DNA from: Acinetobacter venetianus RAG-1 = CIP 110063
GTDB taxonomy: Bacteria > Pseudomonadota > Gammaproteobacteria > Pseudomonadales > Moraxellaceae
Direction of reading: 5' to 3'
NCBI RefSeq assembly: GCF_000368585.1
Contig: NZ_KB849557.1
Location: forward strand, 415,615-479,614
DNA: 64,000 bases
Of this stretch, positions 16,680 through 26,129 are shown piece by piece. How positions within the stretch are numbered: position 1 is the first letter of the stretch; each line of letters opens with the position of its first letter. The notes under the pieces were generated by a model. The model was given only the letters and a program-made list of their open reading frames with translations, was not told the DNA's origin and ran no database searches. Both the position numbers and the translations under genes were made by a program.

Positions 16680-17852
16680 ATGCAATCAGGTGCTATTCGT
16701 CCAATTCCAAACATGTTACCACGTAAGCTTTTTACATCTGATCATGAAGCTTTCCGTGAAACTGTACGTAAATTCTATGAAAAAGAAGTTGTTCCAAATA
16801 TTGAAAAATATGAGAAACAACAACATGTTGACCGTGACTTATGGAATAAAGCTGGCGAACTTGGTCTGTTATGTACCACTATGCCTGAACAATATGGTGG
16901 ATCAGGTGTAGATCGTCTTTACAGTATGATTTTGATCGAAGAACAAGCCTATGCAATGGATTCAAGCACAGGGTTTTCGCTCCATTCTGACATTGTTGCG
17001 AACTATATCAACAACTTTGGTAATGAAGAACAAAAGCAACATTGGTTGCCAAAAATGGCAACAGGTGAAACTGTAACTGCGATTGCCATGACGGAACCAG
17101 GTACAGGTTCAGACCTTCAAGCTGTCCGCACGACTGCCGTACTTGATGGTGATGAATATGTAATCAATGGTTCTAAAATCTTTATTACCAATGGCTATCT
17201 TTGCGATATGGCAATTGTCGTCTGTAAAACAGGCAACACGGAGAAAGGTTCAGCAAATCTTTCTTTAATCATTGTAGAAGCTGATCGTGCTGGTTTTAGT
17301 AAAGGAAAACCTTTAAATAAAATCGGGATGAAAGGTCAAGATACTTGTGAACTGTTCTTTGACAATGTTCGTGTACCAAAAGAAAATCTGCTTGGTATGG
17401 AAGGCATGGGCTTCATGATGTTGATGAAAGAACTTGCTTGGGAACGTATGCTGGTTGCGATTATTTGCCAAGCAGGTGCTGAAGCAGCTTTTGCACATAC
17501 TATTCAATACACTAAAGATCGTAAAGCATTCGGCAAGCCAATCGGCACATTCCAAAATACGCGCTTTAAATTGGCTGAGTTACGTACTGAAATCGACTTC
17601 TGTCGTACTTATTTAGATCGTTGTATGGAACGACAACTCGAAGAAAGTTTAGGCGTTGATGCAGCAGCGGCAGCTAAATATAAGATTTCGGATATGTTTT
17701 CTAAAGTTGTAGATGACTGCTTACAACTACACGGTGGCTATGGTTATATGCTTGAGTATCCAATTGCACGCGCATATATCGACAATCGCGCCAACCGTAT
17801 TTATGCGGGTACCAATGAGATCATGAAAGAACTTATTTCTCGTACTCTATAA
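16680..17852 (+). CDS. Acyl-CoA dehydrogenase, LCAD-like
   Basis: This FAD enzyme of 390 residues oxidises acyl-CoA to trans-2-enoyl-CoA in fatty-acid breakdown. Family signatures include AMTEPGTGSDL, TKDRKAFGKPIG and GGYGYMLEYPIARAY. The C-terminal motif is YAGTNEIMKEL, so the usual catalytic Glu of YEGT is replaced by Ala. As in mammalian LCAD and isovaleryl-CoA dehydrogenase, the base is probably Glu255 in ELAWERML. This suggests long- or branched-chain substrates. AGGGA lies about 10 bases before the ATG. It ends at a bidirectional terminator and stands alone, not in a beta-oxidation operon. Confidence 0.92.
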   Translation: MQSGAIRPIPNMLPRKLFTSDHEAFRETVRKFYEKEVVPNIEKYEKQQHVDRDLWNKAGELGLLCTTMPEQYGGSGVDRLYSMILIEEQAYAMDSSTGFSLHSDIVANYINNFGNEEQKQHWLPKMATGETVTAIAMTEPGTGSDLQAVRTTAVLDGDEYVINGSKIFITNGYLCDMAIVVCKTGNTEKGSANLSLIIVEADRAGFSKGKPLNKIGMKGQDTCELFFDNVRVPKENLLGMEGMGFMMLMKELAWERMLVAIICQAGAEAAFAHTIQYTKDRKAFGKPIGTFQNTRFKLAELRTEIDFCRTYLDRCMERQLEESLGVDAAAAAKYKISDMFSKVVDDCLQLHGGYGYMLEYPIARAYIDNRANRIYAGTNEIMKELISRTL

Positions 17853-17865
17853 AAATAAATAGCAT

Positions 17866-17897
17866 AAAAAAGGGATCATCATTATGATCCCTTTTTG
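17866..17897. terminator. Bidirectional terminator between convergent genes
   Basis: A perfect 13-bp stem AAAAAGGGATCAT/ATGATCCCTTTTT (17867-17879 with 17884-17896) lies between the acyl-CoA dehydrogenase and DUF2059 genes and contains the needed A/T runs on both sides. Confidence 0.92.
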
Positions 17898-17902
17898 ATT
17901 GA

Positions 17903-18403
17903 TTATTTCTGTTCAGCTTTTTCTACCGCAGCTACTGGTGCTGGGTTCATACGAGCCATTAACTGTTTTACGGTAGGATTCTCAACATGTTCTTGCATGG
18001 TAGTGTTTAAAGCATTACGAGCATTTTGCGTTGTGAAATGAGCAACCTCTCCTCCAATTTCACTTGCTTTCTTTGCCCACGCCTTCCCTTCATTTGACTG
18101 ATAAAAGTTTAAAGCGGCTTGTAACTCTTTCTGGCTAAACGTTTCCACATAACGCTGAACAATAAATTGTTTACGTTGTTCACTATTTAAGTTTTTAGTT
18201 AAATCAGTGAAAAAATTAGCTGGCATATCTTTTGGTAAGCGCATACGAATTTGTTCAAGAATCATTTTATCCGTATTTTCAAGTCCTTGTTCAGTACCAT
18301 CAACCGAAACCAACTTCTCAGCAATTGCTGTCTTTTGTTTAACATCATCAGCATAACTGAATGTACTAAGTAAGATAGTCCCCAAAATGATGATTTTTCT
18401 CAT
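17903..18403 (-). CDS. Secreted DUF2059 domain protein
   Basis: The 166-residue protein starts with a signal peptide (MRKIIILGTILLSTFSYA, cleavage likely before DD). The DUF2059 core is visible as YVETFSQKELQAALNFYQSN followed by EGKAWAKKASEI. It is probably periplasmic; family members have no established function. A poly-Ala/Glu tail ends the protein. It is monocistronic between two terminators. Confidence 0.85.
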   Translation of the reverse strand: MRKIIILGTILLSTFSYADDVKQKTAIAEKLVSVDGTEQGLENTDKMILEQIRMRLPKDMPANFFTDLTKNLNSEQRKQFIVQRYVETFSQKELQAALNFYQSNEGKAWAKKASEIGGEVAHFTTQNARNALNTTMQEHVENPTVKQLMARMNPAPVAAVEKAEQK

Positions 18404-18480
18404 CGTATTATCCCTAATATAAATTTTCTAATGTGCTCAATATACGCGATATTTCTAAGATTTAAACCCTGAGCACAAAT

Positions 18481-18510
18481 AAAAAACCCTATGCCATGCA
18501 TAGGGTTTCA
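18481..18510 (-). terminator. Terminator after the flavin monooxygenase gene
   Basis: A 10-bp stem AAACCCTATG/CATAGGGTTT (18484-18493 with 18499-18508) gives a hairpin followed by a T run when read on the minus strand, 20 bases after the almA stop. Confidence 0.88.
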
Positions 18511-18527
18511 AATTATTCAAGCAAAAA

Positions 18528-20021
18528 TTATGATACTAATTTTGGCTTACGGTTTGCTGTTTGCTCACCGCGCTTATGGAATTCTAAAACACCATCATTA
18601 AACTTAGCATCTTTTAACTCCTTACGATCTGCAAGGTAATTATTTGTGATCTTCCAAGGTGCTTGCTTACCTTGTTTTGGCATCACATCCGCTGCGCGGG
18701 CGATATAACCAGATGACATTTTACCCATGATGGTGTCATTTTCGCGCTGTGAAGGATCGGCGTGTGCAATCACCTCATCAAAACCATTTTTATCCATATG
18801 ATTAATCAAACGGCAAATATAATCAGCAGCAATATCAACCTTCAAAGTCCATGACGCATTGATATAACCAATGATCATTGCCATATTAGGCACATCGCTC
18901 ACCATAACGCCTTGATAAAGCATATGTTGAGATGTATTCATTGGTTTACCATCGATTGAACCTTGGACACCACCTAAAATCTGAATCTCTAAACCAGTTG
19001 CTGAAATCACAATATCAGCCTCTAAATGTTTACCAGATTTCAATTGAATACCATTTGCGGTGAATTTCTCGATTTGATCTGTCTCAACACTTGCCTGACC
19101 TTCACGCAATGCTTTGAATAAATCACCATCTGGCACAACACATAAACGTTGATCCCAAGGATTGTAACTTGGAGTAAAGTGTTTCATATCCACTTTGCCT
19201 TTCAACTGCAACTCAATGCCTTTCAACAATAAACGACGTACAGTTTTTGGATACTTTTGCGCTAGCGCATAAATACCACGTTGCATACCAATATTACGTG
19301 CACGAGTAAATTTATAAGCCGTTTCTTCAGACATAAATTTACGTGTTTTTTCATAAATAAAGTCGATAGAAGGAATCGTCGCAATATACGTTGGCGAACG
19401 TTGTAACATCGTCACATGACCTGCACCACCTTTGACCATAGAAGGTACAAGGGTAATTGCAGTTGCACCACTGCCGATGATCACAACTTTTTTACCTGTG
19501 TAATCTAAATTTTCTGGCCAGTGCTGTGGATGAATAAACTGACCTTTGAAATCTTCTTGTTTCGGGAACTTAGGTGCATAACCTTGATCGTAGTTATAGT
19601 ACCCTGTACAACCCATTACGAAGTTTGCAGACCACGTTTGTTTTTTCTTGTTGTTATCTTCGATCTCAACTAACCATTTTTTCTTTGTAGAATCATAGTT
19701 CGCAGAAAGTACACGATGACCAAAGTGAATTTTGTCTTTTAACTGATTTTCACTAATCACATCACTTAAATAGCCTTTGATCTCAGCACCGCTAGCCAAC
19801 ACTTTGTCTTTTGCCCATGGCTTGAAGTTAAAACCAAACGTTGACATATCAGAATCTGAACGAATACCAGGATAGCGGAATAAATCCCAAGTTCCACCAA
19901 AGCTTTCACGACGCTCTAAGATTTCAAATTTGCGTTGTGGACAATTTTTAGAGAGATGTACAGCTAACCCAATCCCAGAGATACCTGCACCAATAATCAA
20001 TACATCAACTTGCTTTTCCAT
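18528..20021 (-). CDS. almA: Flavin-containing monooxygenase AlmA, long-chain alkane oxidation
   Basis: This 497-residue FAD/NADPH monooxygenase has the FAD motif GAGISG (residues 11-16), the Baeyer-Villiger type fingerprint FKGQFIHPQHWP, and a second Rossmann motif GSGATA. Length and the N-terminal MEKQVDVLIIGAGISG agree with Acinetobacter AlmA, which oxidises very long n-alkanes (C32 and above). EthA-like proteins are the close alternative, and substrate cannot be proved from sequence. The start at 20021 (AGGGTATA upstream) is preferred over an upstream extension to 20096. It is monocistronic, with an inverted repeat in the promoter region. Confidence 0.78.
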   Translation of the reverse strand: MEKQVDVLIIGAGISGIGLAVHLSKNCPQRKFEILERRESFGGTWDLFRYPGIRSDSDMSTFGFNFKPWAKDKVLASGAEIKGYLSDVISENQLKDKIHFGHRVLSANYDSTKKKWLVEIEDNNKKKQTWSANFVMGCTGYYNYDQGYAPKFPKQEDFKGQFIHPQHWPENLDYTGKKVVIIGSGATAITLVPSMVKGGAGHVTMLQRSPTYIATIPSIDFIYEKTRKFMSEETAYKFTRARNIGMQRGIYALAQKYPKTVRRLLLKGIELQLKGKVDMKHFTPSYNPWDQRLCVVPDGDLFKALREGQASVETDQIEKFTANGIQLKSGKHLEADIVISATGLEIQILGGVQGSIDGKPMNTSQHMLYQGVMVSDVPNMAMIIGYINASWTLKVDIAADYICRLINHMDKNGFDEVIAHADPSQRENDTIMGKMSSGYIARAADVMPKQGKQAPWKITNNYLADRKELKDAKFNDGVLEFHKRGEQTANRKPKLVS

Positions 20022-20066
20022 TTTTTTTATACCCTGTATAAACCATGACTTTATTAAAGCACAAAT

Positions 20067-20086
20067 TTGACAATACACAATGTCAA
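20067..20086. promoter_or_regulatory. Inverted repeat upstream of almA
   Basis: TTGACA (20067-20072) and TGTCAA (20081-20086) form a perfect inverted repeat with an 8-base spacer, 46 bases upstream of the almA start. This is a candidate operator; the TTGACA element could also act as a -35 box, although I see no well-spaced -10 box. Confidence 0.4.
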
Positions 20087-20412
20087 GTTTAGTCATTCAT
20101 CGGTTTTTTCATGTCACTTCGGGACATTTTTAGAAAAAGAGAGTGTAAAAAATCCTGAGATTTTTGCTTGGATTTGCAATTTATTAAAGGATCAGAGTTT
20201 AAGAAAAATTCATTTTTTCCGTATAACCAAAAAACTTAATTTAAGTAATATGTGTAAAGTATGAAAAATATGTTAATCACAATGAATGTATAAATAATTT
20301 GTTATAAAATTTTGATGTAAATAGAAAGCTCAATACACTCACATACAAAGCATCGAGTTAACCTTTAGCAATCATAATGTTATAAAACAAGCTGTTAATA
20401 GAGTATAAACAA
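20087..20412. other. AT-rich intergenic region with no recognised gene
   Basis: This stretch lies between divergent almA and the 178-codon orphan gene. It is very AT-rich and must hold both promoters, but I see no convincing reading frame, RNA gene or strong hairpin in it. Confidence 0.6.
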
Positions 20413-20949
20413 TTGATTCCAAATTTATCTGCCGAAATCATACCTGCAAAATCTGCTGCTGGAATTAACTTAGGATTAGATTTCAACACTTTTAGAGCAA
20501 TATCCGATTATCAAATCATTCATGATTATAATGAATCTGAAAACCTCTGTTATGAGAAAGATAAGTGGCTGATTTTATATCGGAATTTAATACTACCATG
20601 GGGAGAGTCCATTAATGAAATATGTTGTTACTGGAATAAAACCGTCACTCTAACATTCAATGCAGATACCCAAAAATTAGAATTCATCTATGTAGCAAAG
20701 GGGTATCAAGGAAAGTTATTAGGCTTATTAGGAATAGGTGATAGATTAGATTCGGTCAAAAACCAATATAATTTTTATTTTGAAGGTGACAGGCACTATC
20801 TTGAATTTACAGAAGATAGCAATCAAGCTGGTGAAATTATTCCTGTGGAGATTGAAACAAACTATAGAATAGCATACTCAGCAGAACATTCAGATCAGTT
20901 CATTGAAGCTTTCTTGATCTACTTACCCCTTAGTGAAAGAAATCATTGA
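20413..20949 (+). CDS. Hypothetical protein, non-ATG start
   Basis: The 178-residue soluble protein has no signal peptide or membrane helix and is acidic. It opens with IPAKSAAGINLGLDF and contains a KGYQGKLLGLLGIGDRLDSV segment, which recalls small immunity-like or polymorphic-toxin-associated proteins that I cannot name with confidence. The only in-frame start after the stop at 20383 is TTG 20413 (or CTG 20392); there is no ATG. So the gene may use a rare start or have lost its 5' end. It is followed by a terminator that it shares with rplQ. Confidence 0.6.
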   Translation: MIPNLSAEIIPAKSAAGINLGLDFNTFRAISDYQIIHDYNESENLCYEKDKWLILYRNLILPWGESINEICCYWNKTVTLTFNADTQKLEFIYVAKGYQGKLLGLLGIGDRLDSVKNQYNFYFEGDRHYLEFTEDSNQAGEIIPVEIETNYRIAYSAEHSDQFIEAFLIYLPLSERNH

Positions 20950-21020
20950 AACCTAATTAAGTCATTTAAATAGACCATACAGCCCTTTTAAATATCACTT
21001 CACACAATATCCAAGCAATA

Positions 21021-21050
21021 AAAAAGGTCGGTTATTACACCGACCTTTTT
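21021..21050. terminator. Bidirectional terminator at the end of the ribosomal cluster
   Basis: A perfect 11-bp stem AAAAAGGTCGG/CCGACCTTTTT (21021-21031 with 21040-21050) lies 30 bases after the rplQ stop and can also end the convergent orphan gene. Confidence 0.93.
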
Positions 21051-21080
21051 GAACAACTGAGCTGCTCTTGTATAGAAGTA

Positions 21081-21446
21081 TTATTTTACTTCACGATCTA
21101 CAAGTTCAACGTAAGCCATCGGTGCAGCATCACCTGCACGGAAGCCCGCTTTAAGAACACGTAGATAACCGCCGTTACGCTCTTTGTAACGAGGGCCAAG
21201 AACGGTAAATAATTTACCAACAGTTGCTGCAGAACGAGTACGAGCAAACGCTAAACGACGGTTTGCTACTGTATCGTTTTTAGCTAAAGTGATTAAAGGC
21301 TCAGCAACGCGGCGAAGTTCTTTCGCTTTAGGCAAAGTTGTTTTAATTAACTCATGCTCAACTAAAGCATTCGTTAAATTTTGGAACAACGCCTTACGGT
21401 GGCTGCTTGTACGGCCTAATTTCACACCACTATTACGATGACGCAT
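21081..21446 (-). CDS. rplQ: 50S ribosomal protein L17
   Basis: This 121-residue protein begins with the typical L17 sequence [20 protein letters not shown] and ends in [10 protein letters not shown]. It belongs to the large subunit near the exit tunnel. It is the last gene of the cluster, 18 bases after rpoA and directly before a terminator. Confidence 0.98.
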   Translation of the reverse strand: MRHRNSGVKLGRTSSHRKALFQNLTNALVEHELIKTTLPKAKELRRVAEPLITLAKNDTVANRRLAFARTRSAATVGKLFTVLGPRYKERNGGYLRVLKAGFRAGDAAPMAYVELVDREVK

Positions 21447-21464
21447 GGTGATAGTCCTACTTAA

Positions 21465-22472
21465 TTAACGGCTACGATAGGCAAATCGGTCATCCATACG
21501 GAGACTAGCTGGTGGCCAGTTCTCTAAACGCATGCCGAGTTGTAAACCTTTCGATGCCAAAACATCTTTGATCTCTGTTAACGATTTTTTACCTAAGTTA
21601 GGAGTTTTTAACAACTCAACTTCTGTACGTTGAACAAGATCACCAATGTAGTAAATATTTTCTGCCTTCAAACAGTTAGCAGAACGAACAGTAAGCTCGA
21701 GATCATCTACTGGACGAAGCAAAATTGGGTCAACTTCTTCGCGAGGTTCTTGAGCAACAGGAGTTTGATCTTTCTGAAGGTCAACAAAGATTGCAATTTG
21801 TTGTTGCAAGATTGTTGCCGCTTTGCGGATTGCTTCTTCAGGATCAACAGTTCCGTTAGTCTCAAGATCGATCACTAACTTATCAAGATCGGTACGTTGT
21901 TCCACACGAGCATTTTCTACTGTGTAAGAAACACGCTTGATCGGGCTATATGAAGCATCTAACTGTAAACGACCTACTGGACGTGTTTCACCTTCTGGGA
22001 AGCGTGAGTCAGATGTTTCATAACCACGACCTTGAGCAACTTTAAGGCGCATTTTTAATGAACCAGTTGAACTCAAAGTACCAATTAAATGATCAGGATT
22101 AACCACTTCAACATTATGAGGTAAACGAAGATCAGCAGCTGTTACATCACCTGCACCTTGTTTCTCTAATGTTAAATATGCTTCATTTTGATCGAACAGC
22201 TTAATAGACAATCCTTTTAGGTTCAGCAAGAGCTCGACGATGTCCTGCTGCAAGCCTTCTAAAGTACTGTACTCGTGCTCGACACCTTCTATTTCTACTT
22301 CAACCACAGCAGCGCCAGGTAAAGAAGACAATAGAATGCGACGTAAAGCATTGCCTAGAGTATGACCAAAGCCACGCTCCAAAGGTTCCAGAATCACTTT
22401 TGCCGAGGTCCCGCTCACCGCTTCGACCTTGATCGCTTGCGGAGTTAGAAACTCGTTTGCAGTACGCGTCAT
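21465..22472 (-). CDS. rpoA: RNA polymerase alpha subunit
   Basis: The 335-residue protein contains the assembly domain ([20 protein letters not shown], residues about 27-46), a flexible linker, and the alpha-CTD (about 250-320, with [20 protein letters not shown] and [16 protein letters not shown]) that contacts UP elements and activators. It lies between rpsD and rplQ as in nearly all gammaproteobacteria, in the alpha segment of the cluster. Confidence 0.98.
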   Translation of the reverse strand: MTRTANEFLTPQAIKVEAVSGTSAKVILEPLERGFGHTLGNALRRILLSSLPGAAVVEVEIEGVEHEYSTLEGLQQDIVELLLNLKGLSIKLFDQNEAYLTLEKQGAGDVTAADLRLPHNVEVVNPDHLIGTLSSTGSLKMRLKVAQGRGYETSDSRFPEGETRPVGRLQLDASYSPIKRVSYTVENARVEQRTDLDKLVIDLETNGTVDPEEAIRKAATILQQQIAIFVDLQKDQTPVAQEPREEVDPILLRPVDDLELTVRSANCLKAENIYYIGDLVQRTEVELLKTPNLGKKSLTEIKDVLASKGLQLGMRLENWPPASLRMDDRFAYRSR

Positions 22473-22490
22473 TTATTGCTACCTCAAGGA

Positions 22491-23117
22491 TTATTTAGAA
22501 TACAATTCTACAATCAAGCTTTCGTTGATTTCAGCAGGTAAATCAGAACGATCTGGTGCAGCTTTGAACGTACCTTCTAACTTAGAATGGTCAACTTCCA
22601 TCCAAGCTGGGGTACCACGTTGAGCAGCTAACTCAATTGCATTTTTAATACGCAATTGTTGCTTAGCACCTTCATGAACTGCAATTACATCGCCCGCTTT
22701 AACTTGAATAGACGCAATGTTTACACGACGACCATTTAAAGTAATAGAACGGTGACTTACTAACTGGCGAGCTTCTGCGCGTGTAGAACCAAAACCCATG
22801 CGATAAACTACGTTATCAAGACGGCTTTCAAGCAATTTCAACAAGTTCTCACCTGTTGCGCCTTTAACACGAGCTGCTTCTTTATAGTAATTACTAAATT
22901 GACGCTCTAACACACCGTACATACGACGTACTTTTTGTTTTTCACGTAATTGTAGTGAGTACTCAGATTGCTTACCACCGCGTGCCTGACCATGTTGACC
23001 AGGTGCTTTGTTAGCTTTTTTAGTTTTGACGTCAAATGGTTTAACGCCAGATTTAAGTTGCAGGTCTGTCCCTTCGCGGCGAGAGAGTTTGCATTTTGGA
23101 CCAATATAACGAGCCAT
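22491..23117 (-). CDS. rpsD: 30S ribosomal protein S4
   Basis: The 208-residue protein starts [19 protein letters not shown] and contains the S4 RNA-binding domain ([20 protein letters not shown], then [15 protein letters not shown]). S4 nucleates small-subunit assembly and in enterics represses the alpha operon by binding the rpsM leader; a structured leader is present here too (23893-23999). Confidence 0.98.
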   Translation of the reverse strand: MARYIGPKCKLSRREGTDLQLKSGVKPFDVKTKKANKAPGQHGQARGGKQSEYSLQLREKQKVRRMYGVLERQFSNYYKEAARVKGATGENLLKLLESRLDNVVYRMGFGSTRAEARQLVSHRSITLNGRRVNIASIQVKAGDVIAVHEGAKQQLRIKNAIELAAQRGTPAWMEVDHSKLEGTFKAAPDRSDLPAEINESLIVELYSK

Positions 23118-23129
23118 GAATGTTTCTCC

Positions 23130-23516
23130 TTACACGCGACGTTTTTTAGGTGGACGGCAACCGTTGTGAGGAATTGGAGTCACATCGGTAATGCTGTTAA
23201 TCTTATAACCCACTGCGCCTAATGCACGAACCGCAGACTCACGACCTGGACCAGGACCTTTTACAAGGACGTCTAGGTTTTTCAAACCGTAATCCAAAGC
23301 TGCTTTACCAGCAACTTCAGCAGCTACCTGAGCAGCGAACGGAGTTGATTTACGTGAACCACGGAAGCCTTGTCCACCTGAGGTAGCCCAAGCCAATGCA
23401 TTACCTTGACGATCGGTAATCGTTACAATGGTGTTATTAAAAGACGCGTGAATGTGTGCAACACCTTCAGAGACGGTACGAGTGACCTTCTTGCGTGTGC
23501 GAGTATCTTTAGCCAT
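23130..23516 (-). CDS. rpsK: 30S ribosomal protein S11
   Basis: The 128-residue protein has the S11 core [19 protein letters not shown] and the conserved end [18 protein letters not shown]. It sits on the 30S platform next to the Shine-Dalgarno helix. It is 12 bases upstream of rpsD and 19 downstream of rpsM. Confidence 0.98.
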
Positions 23517-23535
23517 CTTTTAGCTTCCAGAAATC

Positions 23536-23892
23536 TTACTTTTTAATCGGTTTGCGCGGACCTTTACGGGTACGTGCGTTAGTTTTGGTGCGTTGTCCGC
23601 GAACAGGCAAGCTGCGACGATGACGAAGACCGCGGTAGCAGCCTAAATCCATTAAACGTTTAATGTTCATGGAAATTTCGCGACGTAAATCACCTTCGGT
23701 CGGAACCTTAGCAACTTCTGCACGAATCGCATCAAGCTGAGCATCATCTAATTCACGAATCTTTGTAGTTTCAGTGATACCTACAGCAGCTAAGATATTC
23801 TTAGCAGTGTGGCGACCGATACCAAAAATATACGTGAGAGAGATAACAGCATGCTTGTTATCCGGAATGTTTACACCGGCAATACGAGCCAT
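23536..23892 (-). CDS. rpsM: 30S ribosomal protein S13
   Basis: The 118-residue protein begins [19 protein letters not shown] and ends with the basic tail [21 protein letters not shown] after LPV. S13 sits in the head of the 30S subunit and contacts P-site tRNA. It follows a 107-base leader with a GC-rich hairpin, the position of the S4-binding site in enterics. Confidence 0.98.
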
Positions 23893-23927
23893 TCAATTTT
23901 CTCCAAAAAGGCAGTTAAGATAATCAA

Positions 23928-23954
23928 CCGCCCCACAAAAATCTTGAGGGGCGG
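23928..23954 (-). promoter_or_regulatory. Hairpin in the rpsM leader (candidate S4-responsive alpha-operon leader)
   Basis: Between rpmJ and rpsM a perfect 7-bp stem CCGCCCC/GGGGCGG (23948-23954 with 23928-23934, minus strand) encloses a 13-base loop and ends 36 bases before the rpsM start. It has no T run, so it is unlikely to be a terminator. In E. coli this leader folds into the S4-binding pseudoknot; whether the same fold forms here is not shown. Confidence 0.5.
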
Positions 23955-23999
23955 ATAATAACCTAATTAGCCTACTGAAATCAACAGGTCTTAATTAAA

Positions 24000-24116
24000 T
24001 TAACCTTGACGCTGCTTATGACGAGGTTCTGCGCTACAAATTACGCGAATAACCCCATTACGACGGATAACTTTACAGCTACCACAAATTTTCTTTACAG
24101 AAGCTTGTACTTTCAT
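24000..24116 (-). CDS. rpmJ: 50S ribosomal protein L36
   Basis: This 38-residue gene encodes [20 protein letters not shown] and continues to a basic end RHKQRQG. Cys11, Cys14, Cys27 and His33 form the zinc site of the zinc-binding (C+) L36 form. It lies between secY and rpsM, its standard position. Confidence 0.97.
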
Positions 24117-24137
24117 GATGAAAACCTCTAAGTGCGC

Positions 24138-25496
24138 TTATCCCTGAGGATGAGCAGTCGTTTTTCTCATTAACGTTTGATTATCATATTGATGCGAAGT
24201 TAAGTGCGCTTGAAGTTGCGCCATAAAGTCCATCACTACAACAACTACGATCAGCAACGATGTTCCACCCAAATGGAATGGAATACCGAATGAACTTTGT
24301 AGAATCATTGGCATTAAACATACAACAGTGATGTAAATTGCACCAATAAACGTCAAACGGTTAAGAATATGATCTAAATAACGAGCCGTTTGCTCACCTG
24401 GGCGGATACCAGGCACATAAGCTCCACTGCGCTTTAAATTCTCTGATACTTCTTTCGGACTAAAAACAAGTGCCGTATAAAAATAACAGAAGAAAATAAT
24501 TAACGCGCCAAAGAGCATTAAATATAACGGCTGTCCAGGCGATAATACCAATGCCAAGTCTTGCAGACTACGTTTTACAATCCCTGCATTTGGATCAGCA
24601 CTACCTAACCATTGACCCAAGCTCGCTGGAAATAATAACAATGAGCTTGCGAAAATCGCAGGAATAACACCTGCCATATTAATCTTTAATGGCAAATGTG
24701 TTTGCTGTGCAGTAAATACACGACGACCTTGTTGTTTCTGAGCATAGTTTACTGGAATACGACGCTGTGCTTTTTCAATAAACACGATCGCAGCTAAAAC
24801 AGCTAGTGATAATAAACCAAATACAACTAAACCAATTAAACTACCTTGACCATTCTGCACTGATGTAAATGACTGAATCACCAAGTTTGGCAAACCAGCA
24901 ACAATACCTGCAAAAATGATCATTGAGATCCCGTTACCAACACCACGTTCGGTAATCTGTTCACCCAACCACATCAAAAACATTGTGCCTGCAACTAAAG
25001 AAGTTACAGCTGGAATATAAAATGCAAGGCCTGAGGTTAAGGTAATACCTTGACTGATCAAGCCTGCACACATCCCTACACCTTGCACAAGTGCAAGTAG
25101 CAAAGTGCCGTAGCGTGTGTATTGATTGATTTTACGTTTGCCTTGCTCGCCTTCTTTTTTCAAAGCTTCTAGCGAAGGAACTACCGTAGACATTAACTGC
25201 ACGATAATCGATGCAGAAATGTAAGGCATGATACCAAGCGCTAGAATCGACATACGTTCTAATGCACCGCCAGAGAACATGTTAAATAAACCTAAGAAGG
25301 TACCTTCATTAGCTTTAAAAAACCGTGCTAGCGCCACATTATCAATACCCGGCAACGGAATATGCGCTCCTAGTCGAAAGACCAACAACGCGCCAATCAA
25401 GAACATTAATCGGCGGATAATTTCACGATATTTCACATGAAATGGCTGACCTTTCATCATGTTAACATGACCTGAAGAACTAGGAGTCATAGACAC
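24138..25496 (-). CDS. secY: Preprotein translocase subunit SecY
   Basis: The 452-residue inner-membrane protein has ten transmembrane helices and forms the protein-conducting channel of SecYEG. Signature parts include [23 protein letters not shown], the [15 protein letters not shown] loop, and [21 protein letters not shown]. The GTG at 25496 has GAGGAG 9 bases upstream (inside the end of rplO), which favours it over the ATG at 25490. It is encoded between rplO and rpmJ. Confidence 0.98.
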   Translation of the reverse strand: MSMTPSSSGHVNMMKGQPFHVKYREIIRRLMFLIGALLVFRLGAHIPLPGIDNVALARFFKANEGTFLGLFNMFSGGALERMSILALGIMPYISASIIVQLMSTVVPSLEALKKEGEQGKRKINQYTRYGTLLLALVQGVGMCAGLISQGITLTSGLAFYIPAVTSLVAGTMFLMWLGEQITERGVGNGISMIIFAGIVAGLPNLVIQSFTSVQNGQGSLIGLVVFGLLSLAVLAAIVFIEKAQRRIPVNYAQKQQGRRVFTAQQTHLPLKINMAGVIPAIFASSLLLFPASLGQWLGSADPNAGIVKRSLQDLALVLSPGQPLYLMLFGALIIFFCYFYTALVFSPKEVSENLKRSGAYVPGIRPGEQTARYLDHILNRLTFIGAIYITVVCLMPMILQSSFGIPFHLGGTSLLIVVVVVMDFMAQLQAHLTSHQYDNQTLMRKTTAHPQG

Positions 25497-25502
25497 TCGA
25501 GA

Positions 25503-25943
25503 TTACTCCTCGACTTTACCGCCAGCAGCTTCAACAGCTGCTTTAGCGCCTTTAGTCAACGCAACACCTTGTACAGTGAATGCACGAGTGATTTCACCAG
25601 AAAGCACGATGCGAGCACGAATTTGGTCACGACGAACAACATTCGCAGCTTTTAAAGTTTCAAGGCTAACTACGTCGCCTTCAACTTTATTTAACTCAGA
25701 CAAGCGTACTTCAGCAGTTTTCAAAGCGATTTGGCTAGTGAAGCCGAATTTAGGTAAACGACGATATAACGCTGTTTGACCACCTTCAAAGCCTGGACGA
25801 GTACCACCACTTTTACGTGAGTTTTGACCTTTGATACCACGACCACCAGTCTTACCAACGCCAGAACCGATACCACGGCCTAGACGACGGTTTTCACGCT
25901 TTGCACCTTCTGCAGGTGAAAGTTCATTTAAACGCAGAGTCAT
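25503..25943 (-). CDS. rplO: 50S ribosomal protein L15
   Basis: The 146-residue protein has the L15 Gly/Arg-rich N-terminal extension ([20 protein letters not shown]) that penetrates 23S rRNA and a globular C-terminal part. It is 3 bases downstream of rpmD and 6 bases before secY, a tight arrangement. Confidence 0.98.
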   Translation of the reverse strand: MTLRLNELSPAEGAKRENRRLGRGIGSGVGKTGGRGIKGQNSRKSGGTRPGFEGGQTALYRRLPKFGFTSQIALKTAEVRLSELNKVEGDVVSLETLKAANVVRRDQIRARIVLSGEITRAFTVQGVALTKGAKAAVEAAGGKVEE

Positions 25944-25946
25944 GGC

Positions 25947-26123
25947 TTATTCCTCTACACTAACCATATAGTAAACTTTGTTGATCATACCACGGTTAGA
26001 AGGCGTATCTTGCACTTCTACAGTATGACCAATACGACGCAGACCTAGACCTTGTAAGCAAAGTTTATGATTTTTTAAACGATGCGAAGAAGATTTAGTC
26101 TGGGTAACTTTAATCGTTTTCAT
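25947..26123 (-). CDS. rpmD: 50S ribosomal protein L30
   Basis: The 58-residue protein starts [20 protein letters not shown] and contains the L30 block [20 protein letters not shown] and [10 protein letters not shown]. It lies between rpsE and rplO as in other gammaproteobacteria. Confidence 0.97.
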
Positions 26124-26129
26124 GATTGA

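Noticed and set aside
20067..20264. 65-codon plus-strand frame in the almA upstream region
   Set aside because: AT-rich sequence with no ribosome binding site, overlapping the almA promoter region.
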